Of a stretch of DNA of 64,000 nucleotides, positions 34,999 to 42,027 are shown in pieces (the first letter of the stretch is position 1; each line of letters opens with the position of its first letter). The DNA is from Butyrivibrio sp. AE3009 (GTDB lineage: Bacteria; Bacillota; Clostridia; Lachnospirales; Lachnospiraceae). The stretch is from NCBI RefSeq assembly GCF_000420845.1, contig NZ_ATVS01000001.1:124001-188000 (forward strand), given 5' to 3'. The position numbers and the translations under genes are program-made. Below the pieces are notes generated by a model, which saw nothing but the letters and a program-made list of their open reading frames with translations, was not told the DNA's origin and did not search any database.

Positions 34999-37074
34999 TT
35001 ATAATCTCATAACTGTGTCATAAGCATCATGGCAGGCATGGGCTATGGTTCCCGATGTATTTGAGTCTCCGACTTTATATACATTCACCAAGCCAAACTC
35101 CGACAGTTCCTTATACAAACTATCTACAGGTGACACTCCAAGAGCATTCACCACTACATTCGCCTTTATCTTTTTCTGTTTTCCGCTTCGTACCTTCTCT
35201 AAAAGAACTCCTTCCTCATCCACAGAAAGAAGCTTAGTTCCGGTCATAAATTTGGCTTTTTTGCCTTGTAGCCTTTCCATGGCATCATCCACCAGCTGGA
35301 ACCAGGTTCCCGGAGCAAGCGCATCTGCCATTTCAACCACGATCACTTTATTTCCTTTATCGCATAGGACTTCGCAGGTCTCAAGGCCGGTCATTCCGGA
35401 GCCTGCAATTATCACATTGCTGTTTTCTATTGTTCTCTTCCCAAGAAGCACATCCACAGCGGACACCACATTCTTTCCGTCAATTCCGGGTATGGATTTG
35501 GGTAAAAGAGGTCTGCCGCCCGATGCGATGAATACCACATCAGGCTTTCTCTCTGCGATTTCCTGTGCAGATATTTCTTTTCCGAGTTTAACCTTGACGC
35601 CCTGCTTACGAACTGCTGTCAGAAGGTCCTCTATGCACCAGTACAGGCGCTCCTTATTTATTCCCGAAGATGCAGCGATAACCTGCCCTCCGGCTTTGTT
35701 CTCTTTTTCAAAAAGTTCTACTTCGTAGCCTCTCATGGCAAGCGTCTTGCCCGCAGTAAGGCCTGCGGGGCCTGCTCCCACCACAATAGCTGTACTGCCG
35801 GCTTTGTCCTTAGGCATGCTGTAGTAGGCTCTTTCATTTGCTATGCTCATGTTAAGAGCACACTCACCGGGGAGTCCTTTGCCCGCATTGGTCATGAAGG
35901 AGCGGATACAGTTAAGGCAGCCAATGCACCTTTGAATATCCTCGGGATGGCCGTTTTGCGCCTTATTAGCCCAGTGGGGATCACAGATAAAGGTTCTGGC
36001 TGACGCCACAAAATCCTGATATCCTTCCCGAATCTGCCTCTCAGCCTGATCCGGCTCTCTGATGACATTGGCCGCGATCACGGGTATGCTGACCGTTTCC
36101 CTGATAGCCTTGGCAAGATACTTTCTCCATCCCGGCTCATAGGTTGTAGGCTCGAGCCAGCAGTTATACACGTCATAATTTGCGCTGGATACATTTATTG
36201 CATCTACGTCCAGTTCTTCCAGGCGCCTTGCGATTCTTTTGCCATCCTCAAGATTATAGCCAAGCTGCGGCTTACCTATCCGGGCATACATCTCATCTAC
36301 GGAGAGCCTTACGATCAAGGGATAGTCCTTACCGCAGCGCTTCTTAATACCTGTGACGATTTCCTCAAGAAAGCGCATACGCTTATCGAAACTTCCGCCA
36401 TATTCATCTGTTCTTAAATTTGTATAAGGGGATAAAAACTGTTGTATCAGATATCCGTGGGCTCCGTGAAGCTCAACTGCGTCAACGCCTGCCCTTTTGC
36501 ACCGCTCAGCTGCGTCAATGAAATCACGGATAAGGTCGTGAATTTCCTTAATGCTCATCTCATGGAGTCTTGCAGCGCCATGGGGAGCCTTAGGGCACTT
36601 AGAGGGTGCCTGCACGGAAAAACAAATGCCCTTTTCCTCCATACCAAGAAGAATAGGAGTGCATTTGTACATCAGCTTCATGAATCCCGGAACCTTCTCG
36701 GCAACGGGAATGACCATGGGAAGTGAATTGATGGAACTGGCAAGCCCCTGCCTTCCCGCATGATGGAGCTGGATTGCCAGCTTGGCACCATGGCTGTGGA
36801 TCTTGTCCGCCATCCTTCTCATGGGTTCAATATGATAGTCATGACTCATGGCAAGCTGAGTATAGGTTGCCGCGCCTGCCATGTCATTTACTCTGCAGAT
36901 TCCGGGAATTATCAGTCCGACTCCTCCCTTGGCTCTTTCTTCATAATAATCGGACAAAGTATCTGTGACCTTGCCACTGGGCTCTCCCAGACTAAACTCT
37001 GCAGCGGTCATAACAATTCGGTTCTTAACGGTCATGGTTCCGATATTCATCGGACTAAACAAAAGATCGTACAT
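34999..37074 (-). CDS. Old-yellow-enzyme-type FMN/FAD reductase (dienoyl-CoA reductase/BaiCD-like)
   Basis: A 691-residue three-part flavoenzyme. Residues ~1-370 form an OYE (FMN) barrel (LFSPMNIGTMTVKNRIVM, AIQLHHAGRQG, GVDAVELHGAHGYLIQQFLS), a Cys cluster RCIGCLNCIRSF...GECALN (~390-415) binds an iron-sulfur centre, and residues ~425-690 carry FAD/NAD(P) folds (AIVVGAGPAGLTAG, NVIIAGSGMTGLETCE). The layout is that of 2,4-dienoyl-CoA reductase and bile-acid BaiCD/BaiH enzymes. The Cys spacing (C-x2-C-x2-C, then 15 residues, C) differs from the usual C-x2-C-x3-C-x11-C. The likely role is reduction of an activated double bond in a lipid-like substrate under anaerobic conditions. It follows the GH13 gene by 9 bases. 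Confidence 0.9.
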   Translation of the reverse strand: MYDLLFSPMNIGTMTVKNRIVMTAAEFSLGEPSGKVTDTLSDYYEERAKGGVGLIIPGICRVNDMAGAATYTQLAMSHDYHIEPMRRMADKIHSHGAKLAIQLHHAGRQGLASSINSLPMVIPVAEKVPGFMKLMYKCTPILLGMEEKGICFSVQAPSKCPKAPHGAARLHEMSIKEIHDLIRDFIDAAERCKRAGVDAVELHGAHGYLIQQFLSPYTNLRTDEYGGSFDKRMRFLEEIVTGIKKRCGKDYPLIVRLSVDEMYARIGKPQLGYNLEDGKRIARRLEELDVDAINVSSANYDVYNCWLEPTTYEPGWRKYLAKAIRETVSIPVIAANVIREPDQAERQIREGYQDFVASARTFICDPHWANKAQNGHPEDIQRCIGCLNCIRSFMTNAGKGLPGECALNMSIANERAYYSMPKDKAGSTAIVVGAGPAGLTAGKTLAMRGYEVELFEKENKAGGQVIAASSGINKERLYWCIEDLLTAVRKQGVKVKLGKEISAQEIAERKPDVVFIASGGRPLLPKSIPGIDGKNVVSAVDVLLGKRTIENSNVIIAGSGMTGLETCEVLCDKGNKVIVVEMADALAPGTWFQLVDDAMERLQGKKAKFMTGTKLLSVDEEGVLLEKVRSGKQKKIKANVVVNALGVSPVDSLYKELSEFGLVNVYKVGDSNTSGTIAHACHDAYDTVMRL

Positions 37075-37083
37075 TATCCCCCC

Positions 37084-38808
37084 CTAAATAATCCTATACA
37101 TTCTCGCCTCATAAGGTCTCAGTAGTCCATGCCTTGCTTCAAGCAGATTTAAATCATCCCTGATAAGCTGCAATCTGTTCTCACGCAGCCTGTCACTCTT
37201 TCTTGGGTAGTTGCACAGTATCAGCTTTTTCCTGCGTTTCAGGTACTTATCCGGAAGATGGAGTTTCACCGGGAAGTGTGAGAATGAGCACACGATCAGG
37301 TACACCTCTCCCTCCAGGGCTCTCTCATACATATAGATATTCTTATCCTTATGGTTATATTCCTTATATCTTCCGTACAAAAGAGTCTGCGAGCTCTTCC
37401 TTAGCTTCAGACACTTCCTGTAGAAATTAAGGATACTGTATTCATCAGCCTCCTCAGTGGCAACATTGACCTTTTTATAATTGGGATTTACATAGAACCA
37501 GGGCCTTGCCTTACTAAATCCTGCATTCTCGCTGCCATCCCACTGCATGGGAGTTCTTGCGGAGTCCCTGCTGGATAAATGTATCCTGTGAAGCCTTCGC
37601 TCCGGGTCCTCCTTGAGATGATAGGAGTAATAATTATTCTTGGAAGATACATCCACATACTTATCTATGGAATCCAGGCGGATATTGGTCATTCCGATTT
37701 CCTGCCCCTGATAGATAAAAGGAGTTCCCCTCTGGAACAGGTAGCTCACAGCCAGCATAGTTCCGCTCTCTCTCCAGAAATGGTGGCTTCCGTACCTGCT
37801 AATGATCCTAGGATGATCGTGATTTTCCAGATACAGGGCGTTCCAGCCATCCTCTGCCAGGGCATACTGCCACTTGGAAAAAGCTTTTTTGAGCTTCACA
37901 AGAGAAAACGGCCTGTGCAGATATTCAGTGAACATGCAGTCCGCCATCATATGGTCAAAAGAGAACATCATATCCAATGACTTGGTGGGGCCTGTCAGAT
38001 ATTTTCTGGCGGATTTGATATTGGTCATGGGACCTTCCCCCAGCTGGAAGCAGTCGTATTCCTCGCAGACCTTGCGAAACTCCGCCATATATTCATGGAT
38101 GTGAGGACCGTCCTTGTAGTGGGACATACCCTTGGCTGCGGGAAGGAAAGGAAGTGCATCGGGAAGTCCCTCTTTTTTGGATATGAAATTGATGACGTCC
38201 TCTCTGAAGCCGTCCACTCCCATGTCCAGCCAGAAGCGCATGATGCCCTTAACCTCCTCCCTCACCTTGGGATTATCCATGTTAAGGTCGGGCTGCTTCT
38301 TGGCAAAAATATGTAAATAATACTGTTTTCGTACATCATCGTATTCCCAGGCCTTGCCCTCAAAGAGAGAGTCCCAGTTATTGGGCTCATCGCGCCAGAT
38401 GTAGTAGTCGCTGTAGGGGTTGTCCTTGCCCTTGCGGCTCTCCAGAAACCACCTGTGCTCGTCGGAGGTGTGGTTCACCACCAGATCCATTATGACCTTA
38501 AGGCCAAGCTTATGGGCTCTGTGAAGCACTCTCTTGAAGTCTTCAAGGGTTCCGTAGTCCGGGTGAATATCCCTATAATCCGATATATCATAGCCAAAGT
38601 CCGCATTTGGAGACGGATAGATAGGTGAGAACCAGATTCCGTCTACCCCAAGGCTCTTAATATATTCCAGTTTCTCATATACTCCGATGAGATCTCCTAT
38701 CCCGTCTCCGTTTCCGTCGGCAAAGCTGCGGATCCAGATCTGATAGAAGCTCATCTCCTTGTACCAGTCCTTATGAGGGACCTTTGTATCAGTCTTTTGA
38801 TTGTCCAC
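37084..38808 (-). CDS. GH13 alpha-glucosidase (oligo-1,6-glucosidase type)
   Basis: A 574-residue cytosolic GH13 enzyme. Conserved regions: DLVVNHTSDEH (region I), GVDGFREDVINF with the nucleophile Asp (region II), FQLGEGPMTN with the acid Glu (region III) and LENHDHPRI with the third Asp (region IV). SFYQIWIRSFADGNGDGIGD at the start and SARTPMQWDGSENAGFS fit the oligo-1,6-glucosidase/GH13_31 group that cleaves isomalto-oligosaccharides. No signal peptide. Its first 20 bases overlap the end of the glycosyltransferase gene. It may recycle intracellular glucans or act on glycosides made by the neighbouring transferase. Confidence 0.9.
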   Translation of the reverse strand: MDNQKTDTKVPHKDWYKEMSFYQIWIRSFADGNGDGIGDLIGVYEKLEYIKSLGVDGIWFSPIYPSPNADFGYDISDYRDIHPDYGTLEDFKRVLHRAHKLGLKVIMDLVVNHTSDEHRWFLESRKGKDNPYSDYYIWRDEPNNWDSLFEGKAWEYDDVRKQYYLHIFAKKQPDLNMDNPKVREEVKGIMRFWLDMGVDGFREDVINFISKKEGLPDALPFLPAAKGMSHYKDGPHIHEYMAEFRKVCEEYDCFQLGEGPMTNIKSARKYLTGPTKSLDMMFSFDHMMADCMFTEYLHRPFSLVKLKKAFSKWQYALAEDGWNALYLENHDHPRIISRYGSHHFWRESGTMLAVSYLFQRGTPFIYQGQEIGMTNIRLDSIDKYVDVSSKNNYYSYHLKEDPERRLHRIHLSSRDSARTPMQWDGSENAGFSKARPWFYVNPNYKKVNVATEEADEYSILNFYRKCLKLRKSSQTLLYGRYKEYNHKDKNIYMYERALEGEVYLIVCSFSHFPVKLHLPDKYLKRRKKLILCNYPRKSDRLRENRLQLIRDDLNLLEARHGLLRPYEARMYRII

Positions 38809-40285
38809 CGATTTTTTTCCTCATCTCAGAAATGTCATCGCTAATGGTTTCAAAATCCTCTGCTATATCGCTCTTTAGTTTCTCGAAGCGGTCTGAGAGC
38901 TGCTCCCTGCGCTCCTCCATGACAGTTTCAAGTTCCTCGAAGTTCTCTCTCATGCCCTCATAGAAGACCCTGGGAGCATTGAATATCATCTCGGTTCCGT
39001 CAAGAACAATTCCCGCGGACTTGTACAGATACTCAAGACTCTGATGTTTCCTGTGGCCGAACTCGCCTCTCATGGACTTCTCATAGAGAACTCTGTATCT
39101 GTCATGAGCTGTATGTACTGCTTCCTCCCAGGAGATGTAGATCTCATCCATGGCATGCTGCCCTATGTCATGGAGGTGATCCAGGTCCTTGCCGGCGCTT
39201 AACAGAAGCTCCGCCATAGACTGGGCATTTTCTTCGATAAGAAGACCGTTTCTGTCATGGGTGACACCCTCAGCTGCACAGGAACCCTTGATAAGGACGC
39301 TGCCAAGACCGCAGGCTGCGGCTTCTCTTACAACGATTCCGTTGGTGTCATATACCGAAGGGAAAATAAAAAGGTTCGCCCTTGTATTCCAGGCACGGAG
39401 CTTCTCCCTGTCATGCTCCGGGCCGGTAAAAATAATACGGCCCTTCATGCCCTCTTTTCCCTCTGTGTGATTGATTGCGCCACCATCCACAACATCAAGG
39501 GCAATGCCGTAGTCTCTTACCCTCTGCTGCATCTGTGCAGCATCTGCGCCGCCTCCCACAAATACACAGCGATAATCGAAGTTATTCTCCGAAAGGATCT
39601 TCATGGCGTCCACAATTATTGGAAGTCCCTTGTATTTCATAAGTCTTCCGACGAAGAGAAATACAGGAACCCCTTCCGGAAGATCAAAATCCTTGGTAGT
39701 CTCTTTTACCAGAGTTTCATCTGCTCTTCCCTTAGGGAAGTCCACGCCGTTATTCATAACGATATAATCGCCCTGATAGCCCAGTGAGCGAAGGTTCTCG
39801 CCAGCGCCTTCCGATACAACCCAGACTTCATCGCAGGCTTCTATATTGCTGACCATGGTCTTAATGGTCTCCTGCTTAAGAAAGCCCTCTCCCACCGCTC
39901 TTGCTATATCCACATCGAACTTGGTGTGATAGGTAAAAACAATGGGCGCTCCGGTCTGTTTTCTTAATATCCTGGCCATAATGCAGGAAGCCGCAGGGCA
40001 GTGAGTATGGATGATGTCCGGCTCAAATTCAGCCAGCTGCGCTACTTCTCTTATGGATAAGGGATTGCCGGTTCGATAACCGTTCACGAAATCCGTTGTG
40101 TCAAAGCTTGGATAAGAAATAACTCTATAGGGATAGCCCTCATATTTACCATCCGGATATCTTGGAGTTCCCACAACGACATTTTCATTGAGCTGTCCTG
40201 TGAGGACCCTTCCGTAGTTCATTACAACATTCGCAACTCCGTCTATAACAGGCGGAAAAGAATCATTTAAAAGAACAATATTCAT
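38789..40285 (-). CDS. Glycosyltransferase family 4 with C-terminal coiled coil
   Basis: A 498-residue GT4 enzyme. The start at 40285 follows GGAGGAATTGT and begins MNIVLLNDSFPPVIDGVANV, the usual GT4 opening with the Gly-rich loop. The C-terminal Rossmann domain has FLFVGRLMKYKGLPIIVDAM, GPEHDREKL and the E-x7-E region FPSVYDTNGIVVREAAACGL. The last ~90 residues (ETVMEERREQLSDRFEKLKS and beyond) are a charged coiled coil not needed for catalysis. The opening resembles 1,2-diacylglycerol glucosyltransferases, so glycolipid synthesis is possible but not shown. It is the first gene of the leftward cluster, divergent from the DUF6465-ParA pair. Confidence 0.88.
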   Translation of the reverse strand: MNIVLLNDSFPPVIDGVANVVMNYGRVLTGQLNENVVVGTPRYPDGKYEGYPYRVISYPSFDTTDFVNGYRTGNPLSIREVAQLAEFEPDIIHTHCPAASCIMARILRKQTGAPIVFTYHTKFDVDIARAVGEGFLKQETIKTMVSNIEACDEVWVVSEGAGENLRSLGYQGDYIVMNNGVDFPKGRADETLVKETTKDFDLPEGVPVFLFVGRLMKYKGLPIIVDAMKILSENNFDYRCVFVGGGADAAQMQQRVRDYGIALDVVDGGAINHTEGKEGMKGRIIFTGPEHDREKLRAWNTRANLFIFPSVYDTNGIVVREAAACGLGSVLIKGSCAAEGVTHDRNGLLIEENAQSMAELLLSAGKDLDHLHDIGQHAMDEIYISWEEAVHTAHDRYRVLYEKSMRGEFGHRKHQSLEYLYKSAGIVLDGTEMIFNAPRVFYEGMRENFEELETVMEERREQLSDRFEKLKSDIAEDFETISDDISEMRKKIGGQSKD

Positions 40286-40329
40286 ACAATTCCTCCATTT
40301 GGGTTTCACCTATATACTATTATGTCATG

Positions 40330-40352
40330 TTTTAGCAAAATTGTGCTAAAAT
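40330..40352. promoter_or_regulatory. Palindrome in the divergent GT4 / DUF6465-ParA promoter region
   Basis: TTTTAGCA-N6-TGCTAAAA is a perfect 8-base inverted repeat. On the plus strand its right arm forms an extended -10 (TGCTAAAAT, 40345-40352) for the DUF6465-ParA pair; on the minus strand its left part lies about where the -35 of the GT4 cluster would fall (TTGCTA, then TATATA 16 bases on). One protein bound here could control both directions. Confidence 0.45.
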
Positions 40353-40395
40353 ATTGTATTGTAATGTACAATCACACAAGAGGGGAGATAAAAAA

Positions 40396-40650
40396 ATGGC
40401 CAGAAAACAAAGTGTTGAACGAGCAAATGAACTTACCGGCGGCTTTGCAACAGCTCAGAAAACAATTGTAGTTCAGTTTAGAGAAAAAGAACGTAAAACC
40501 GATGAACTATTGCAGCTGATCAAACAGGACGCACTGTCCAAAGGCCTTAAGGACTCCGATTTTGAAAAGGTTGATATGTATATCAAGCCCGAGGAGCAGA
40601 AGGTGTTCTATGTCATCAACGGACAGACTAACGGAAGCGTTGATTTTTAA
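40396..40650 (+). CDS. Small DUF6465-family-like protein
   Basis: An 84-residue protein starting at 40396 (AGGGGAGAT 6 bases upstream; an in-frame ATG at 40354 lacks such a site). The C-terminal half (FEKVDMYIKPEEQKVFYVIN and GSVDF) matches a small Lachnospiraceae family I know as DUF6465; the N-terminal half is basic and polar (ARKQSVERANELTGGF). No function is known to me. It is followed 12 bases later by parA, so the two are co-transcribed. A basic N terminus next to a ParA ATPase would fit a DNA-binding or ATPase-stimulating partner, but this is speculation. Confidence 0.7.
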   Translation: MARKQSVERANELTGGFATAQKTIVVQFREKERKTDELLQLIKQDALSKGLKDSDFEKVDMYIKPEEQKVFYVINGQTNGSVDF

Positions 40651-40662
40651 GGAGGGGGAAAT

Positions 40663-41421
40663 ATGGCAACAGTTTTTGTTGTAGCTAATCAGAAAGGCGG
40701 TATCGGCAAAAGTACCACCGCAACCAATCTTGCCGGAATTCTGGGGAAGAAGGCTAAAACACTTCTAATCGATGCTGATCCTCAGGGCAACAGCACCAGC
40801 ACCTACGAAGCCAAAGTGGAGGATGTGGCAACACTCTATGACGTAATAATTGACTCAGACAAGCTTCCAATTGCGGAAGCGATCCAGCACACAGACAACG
40901 GCGACATCGTAGCCTCCGACCCGCTTCTTGTTAAGGCAGAGAAGATGCTGGACGGCGACGTTGAGGGATTCTACAGACTTAAGGATGCCCTTGAAGGACT
41001 TGATGACTACAAATACATAGTGATAGACACAGCTCCGTCACTTAATATCATTCTCTACAACTGCCTTATCGCAGCAGATAAGGTTATCATCCCCGTAACT
41101 GCAGATGCCTATTCCATGCAAGGCATTCAGCAGCTCTATGACACCATCATGGCTGTCAAGCGCAGACAGAACAGAGACCTGTCAATCGCAGGACTTCTCC
41201 TTGTTAGATATTCAGGCCGCTCCAATCTCGAGCGTGAAACAAGAGATAATATCGAGGCAGTTGCCAAGCAGATGAATACCAAACTGTTCAAAACTGTCAT
41301 AAGGGAATGTGTTAAGACCAAAGAGGCGCAGGAACAGAAAAAGCTCCTTATAGACTATGCTCCGAAATGTAATACTTGTCTGGATTATGTGGAGTTCTCG
41401 AAGGAATTGATGAAGAGATAA
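40663..41421 (+). CDS. ParA/Soj-family ATPase
   Basis: A 252-residue deviant-Walker ATPase. Motifs: VANQKGGIGKSTTATNLAG (signature Lys and Walker A), LLIDADPQGNSTSTY (A'), YIVIDTAPSLNIILYN (Walker B). No N-terminal helix-turn-helix, so it is a chromosomal Soj/small-ParA type. No parB or parS-like sequence follows; the only partner is the small DUF6465-like gene in front. GGAGGGGGAAAT is a very strong ribosome site. The family moves or positions DNA or protein cargos on the nucleoid; cargo here is unknown. Confidence 0.92.
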   Translation: MATVFVVANQKGGIGKSTTATNLAGILGKKAKTLLIDADPQGNSTSTYEAKVEDVATLYDVIIDSDKLPIAEAIQHTDNGDIVASDPLLVKAEKMLDGDVEGFYRLKDALEGLDDYKYIVIDTAPSLNIILYNCLIAADKVIIPVTADAYSMQGIQQLYDTIMAVKRRQNRDLSIAGLLLVRYSGRSNLERETRDNIEAVAKQMNTKLFKTVIRECVKTKEAQEQKKLLIDYAPKCNTCLDYVEFSKELMKR

Positions 41422-41430
41422 TGTATAGAA

Positions 41431-41515
41431 GGACGGTTGTGAGTCAATGGGGACGGTTCTTGCTGACTCACGAAGCGAGTCAGCAAGAACCGTCCCCATT
41501 GACTCACAACCGTCC
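41431..41515 (+). repeat. Long palindromic repeat element, copy 2
   Basis: A perfect or nearly perfect inverted repeat (arms of 39 bases around ACGAAGC) beginning GGACGGTTGTGAGTCAATGG. It is the second copy of the element at 15366-15452, in opposite orientation by loop sequence. Like copy 1 it lies between the 3' ends of two convergent genes (ParA and the TerB-like gene) and begins 9 bases after a stop codon. Confidence 0.85.
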
Positions 41516-41534
41516 CTGTCGATTCCCATTCAAC

Positions 41535-41936
41535 TTACTCACCCTCAATAATGCACAAAATATCCTGCAGCACATTGATATATCTTCCGGTGAGCTCAAT
41601 CATCTCTCTGACATGGTCCCTGCTCACCTCCAACGAATCTGCAATCTTCTCAATAAACTGCATCTCCTTCTCATCAAAATCCCCATCAGAAAACAGAAGG
41701 CCGATGATCTCCATGATCACAACCTTCCTACTCATGGTATCTGATTCTGCAAAGCAGGCTAATACTCCGTCCAAGGTTCTGGCGTGACTCATTGGAAGAG
41801 ATATTCCCATCTCTGCACAGTACTGCTCTATCATAATATCTTCTTCATCGCTGATGCTGCCATTGGCCGCAGCCGCAAGTCTGGCAAGGTCGATGAATGC
41901 TTCTTTTTCGTCGTCTCTAAGTAAATGTAAAAACAT
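41535..41936 (-). CDS. TerB-like helical protein
   Basis: A 133-residue all-helical protein. The pattern LLRDDEKEAFIDLARLAAAA, then ISDEEDIMIEQYCAEMG and LLFSDGDFDEKEMQFIEKIA (acidic, metal-binding-like loops after helices) is that of the TerB/DUF533 family. These proteins often sense divalent metals; no ter operon surrounds it, so no tellurite role is implied. The only neighbours on this strand are the secreted subtilisin-like gene upstream, which has its own terminator, so it is probably transcribed alone. Confidence 0.75.
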   Translation of the reverse strand: MFLHLLRDDEKEAFIDLARLAAAANGSISDEEDIMIEQYCAEMGISLPMSHARTLDGVLACFAESDTMSRKVVIMEIIGLLFSDGDFDEKEMQFIEKIADSLEVSRDHVREMIELTGRYINVLQDILCIIEGE

Positions 41937-41984
41937 AGGCTACTTCCTCAAATCAAGAATATAATTTGATTATACTATAGCAAA

Positions 41985-42016
41985 AGAGCTTTCGCACTAT
42001 TCAGTGCGAAAGCTCT
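41985..42016 (-). terminator. Intrinsic terminator of the subtilisin-like gene
   Basis: A perfect 14-pair stem AGAGCTTTCGCACT / AGTGCGAAAGCTCT with a 4-base loop, 12 bases after the stop at 42028. The T-tract on the minus strand is short (TTTTGC); on the plus strand CTTTTAT follows, so it might work in both directions. Confidence 0.75.
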
Positions 42017-42027
42017 CTTTTATACTA

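Noticed and set aside
40663-41421. Plasmid or chromid partition locus
   Set aside because: ParA occurs without ParB, iterons or a replication initiator, so plasmid origin is not supported.
41535-41936. Tellurite-resistance locus
   Set aside because: Only a TerB-like helical protein is present, with none of the other ter genes.
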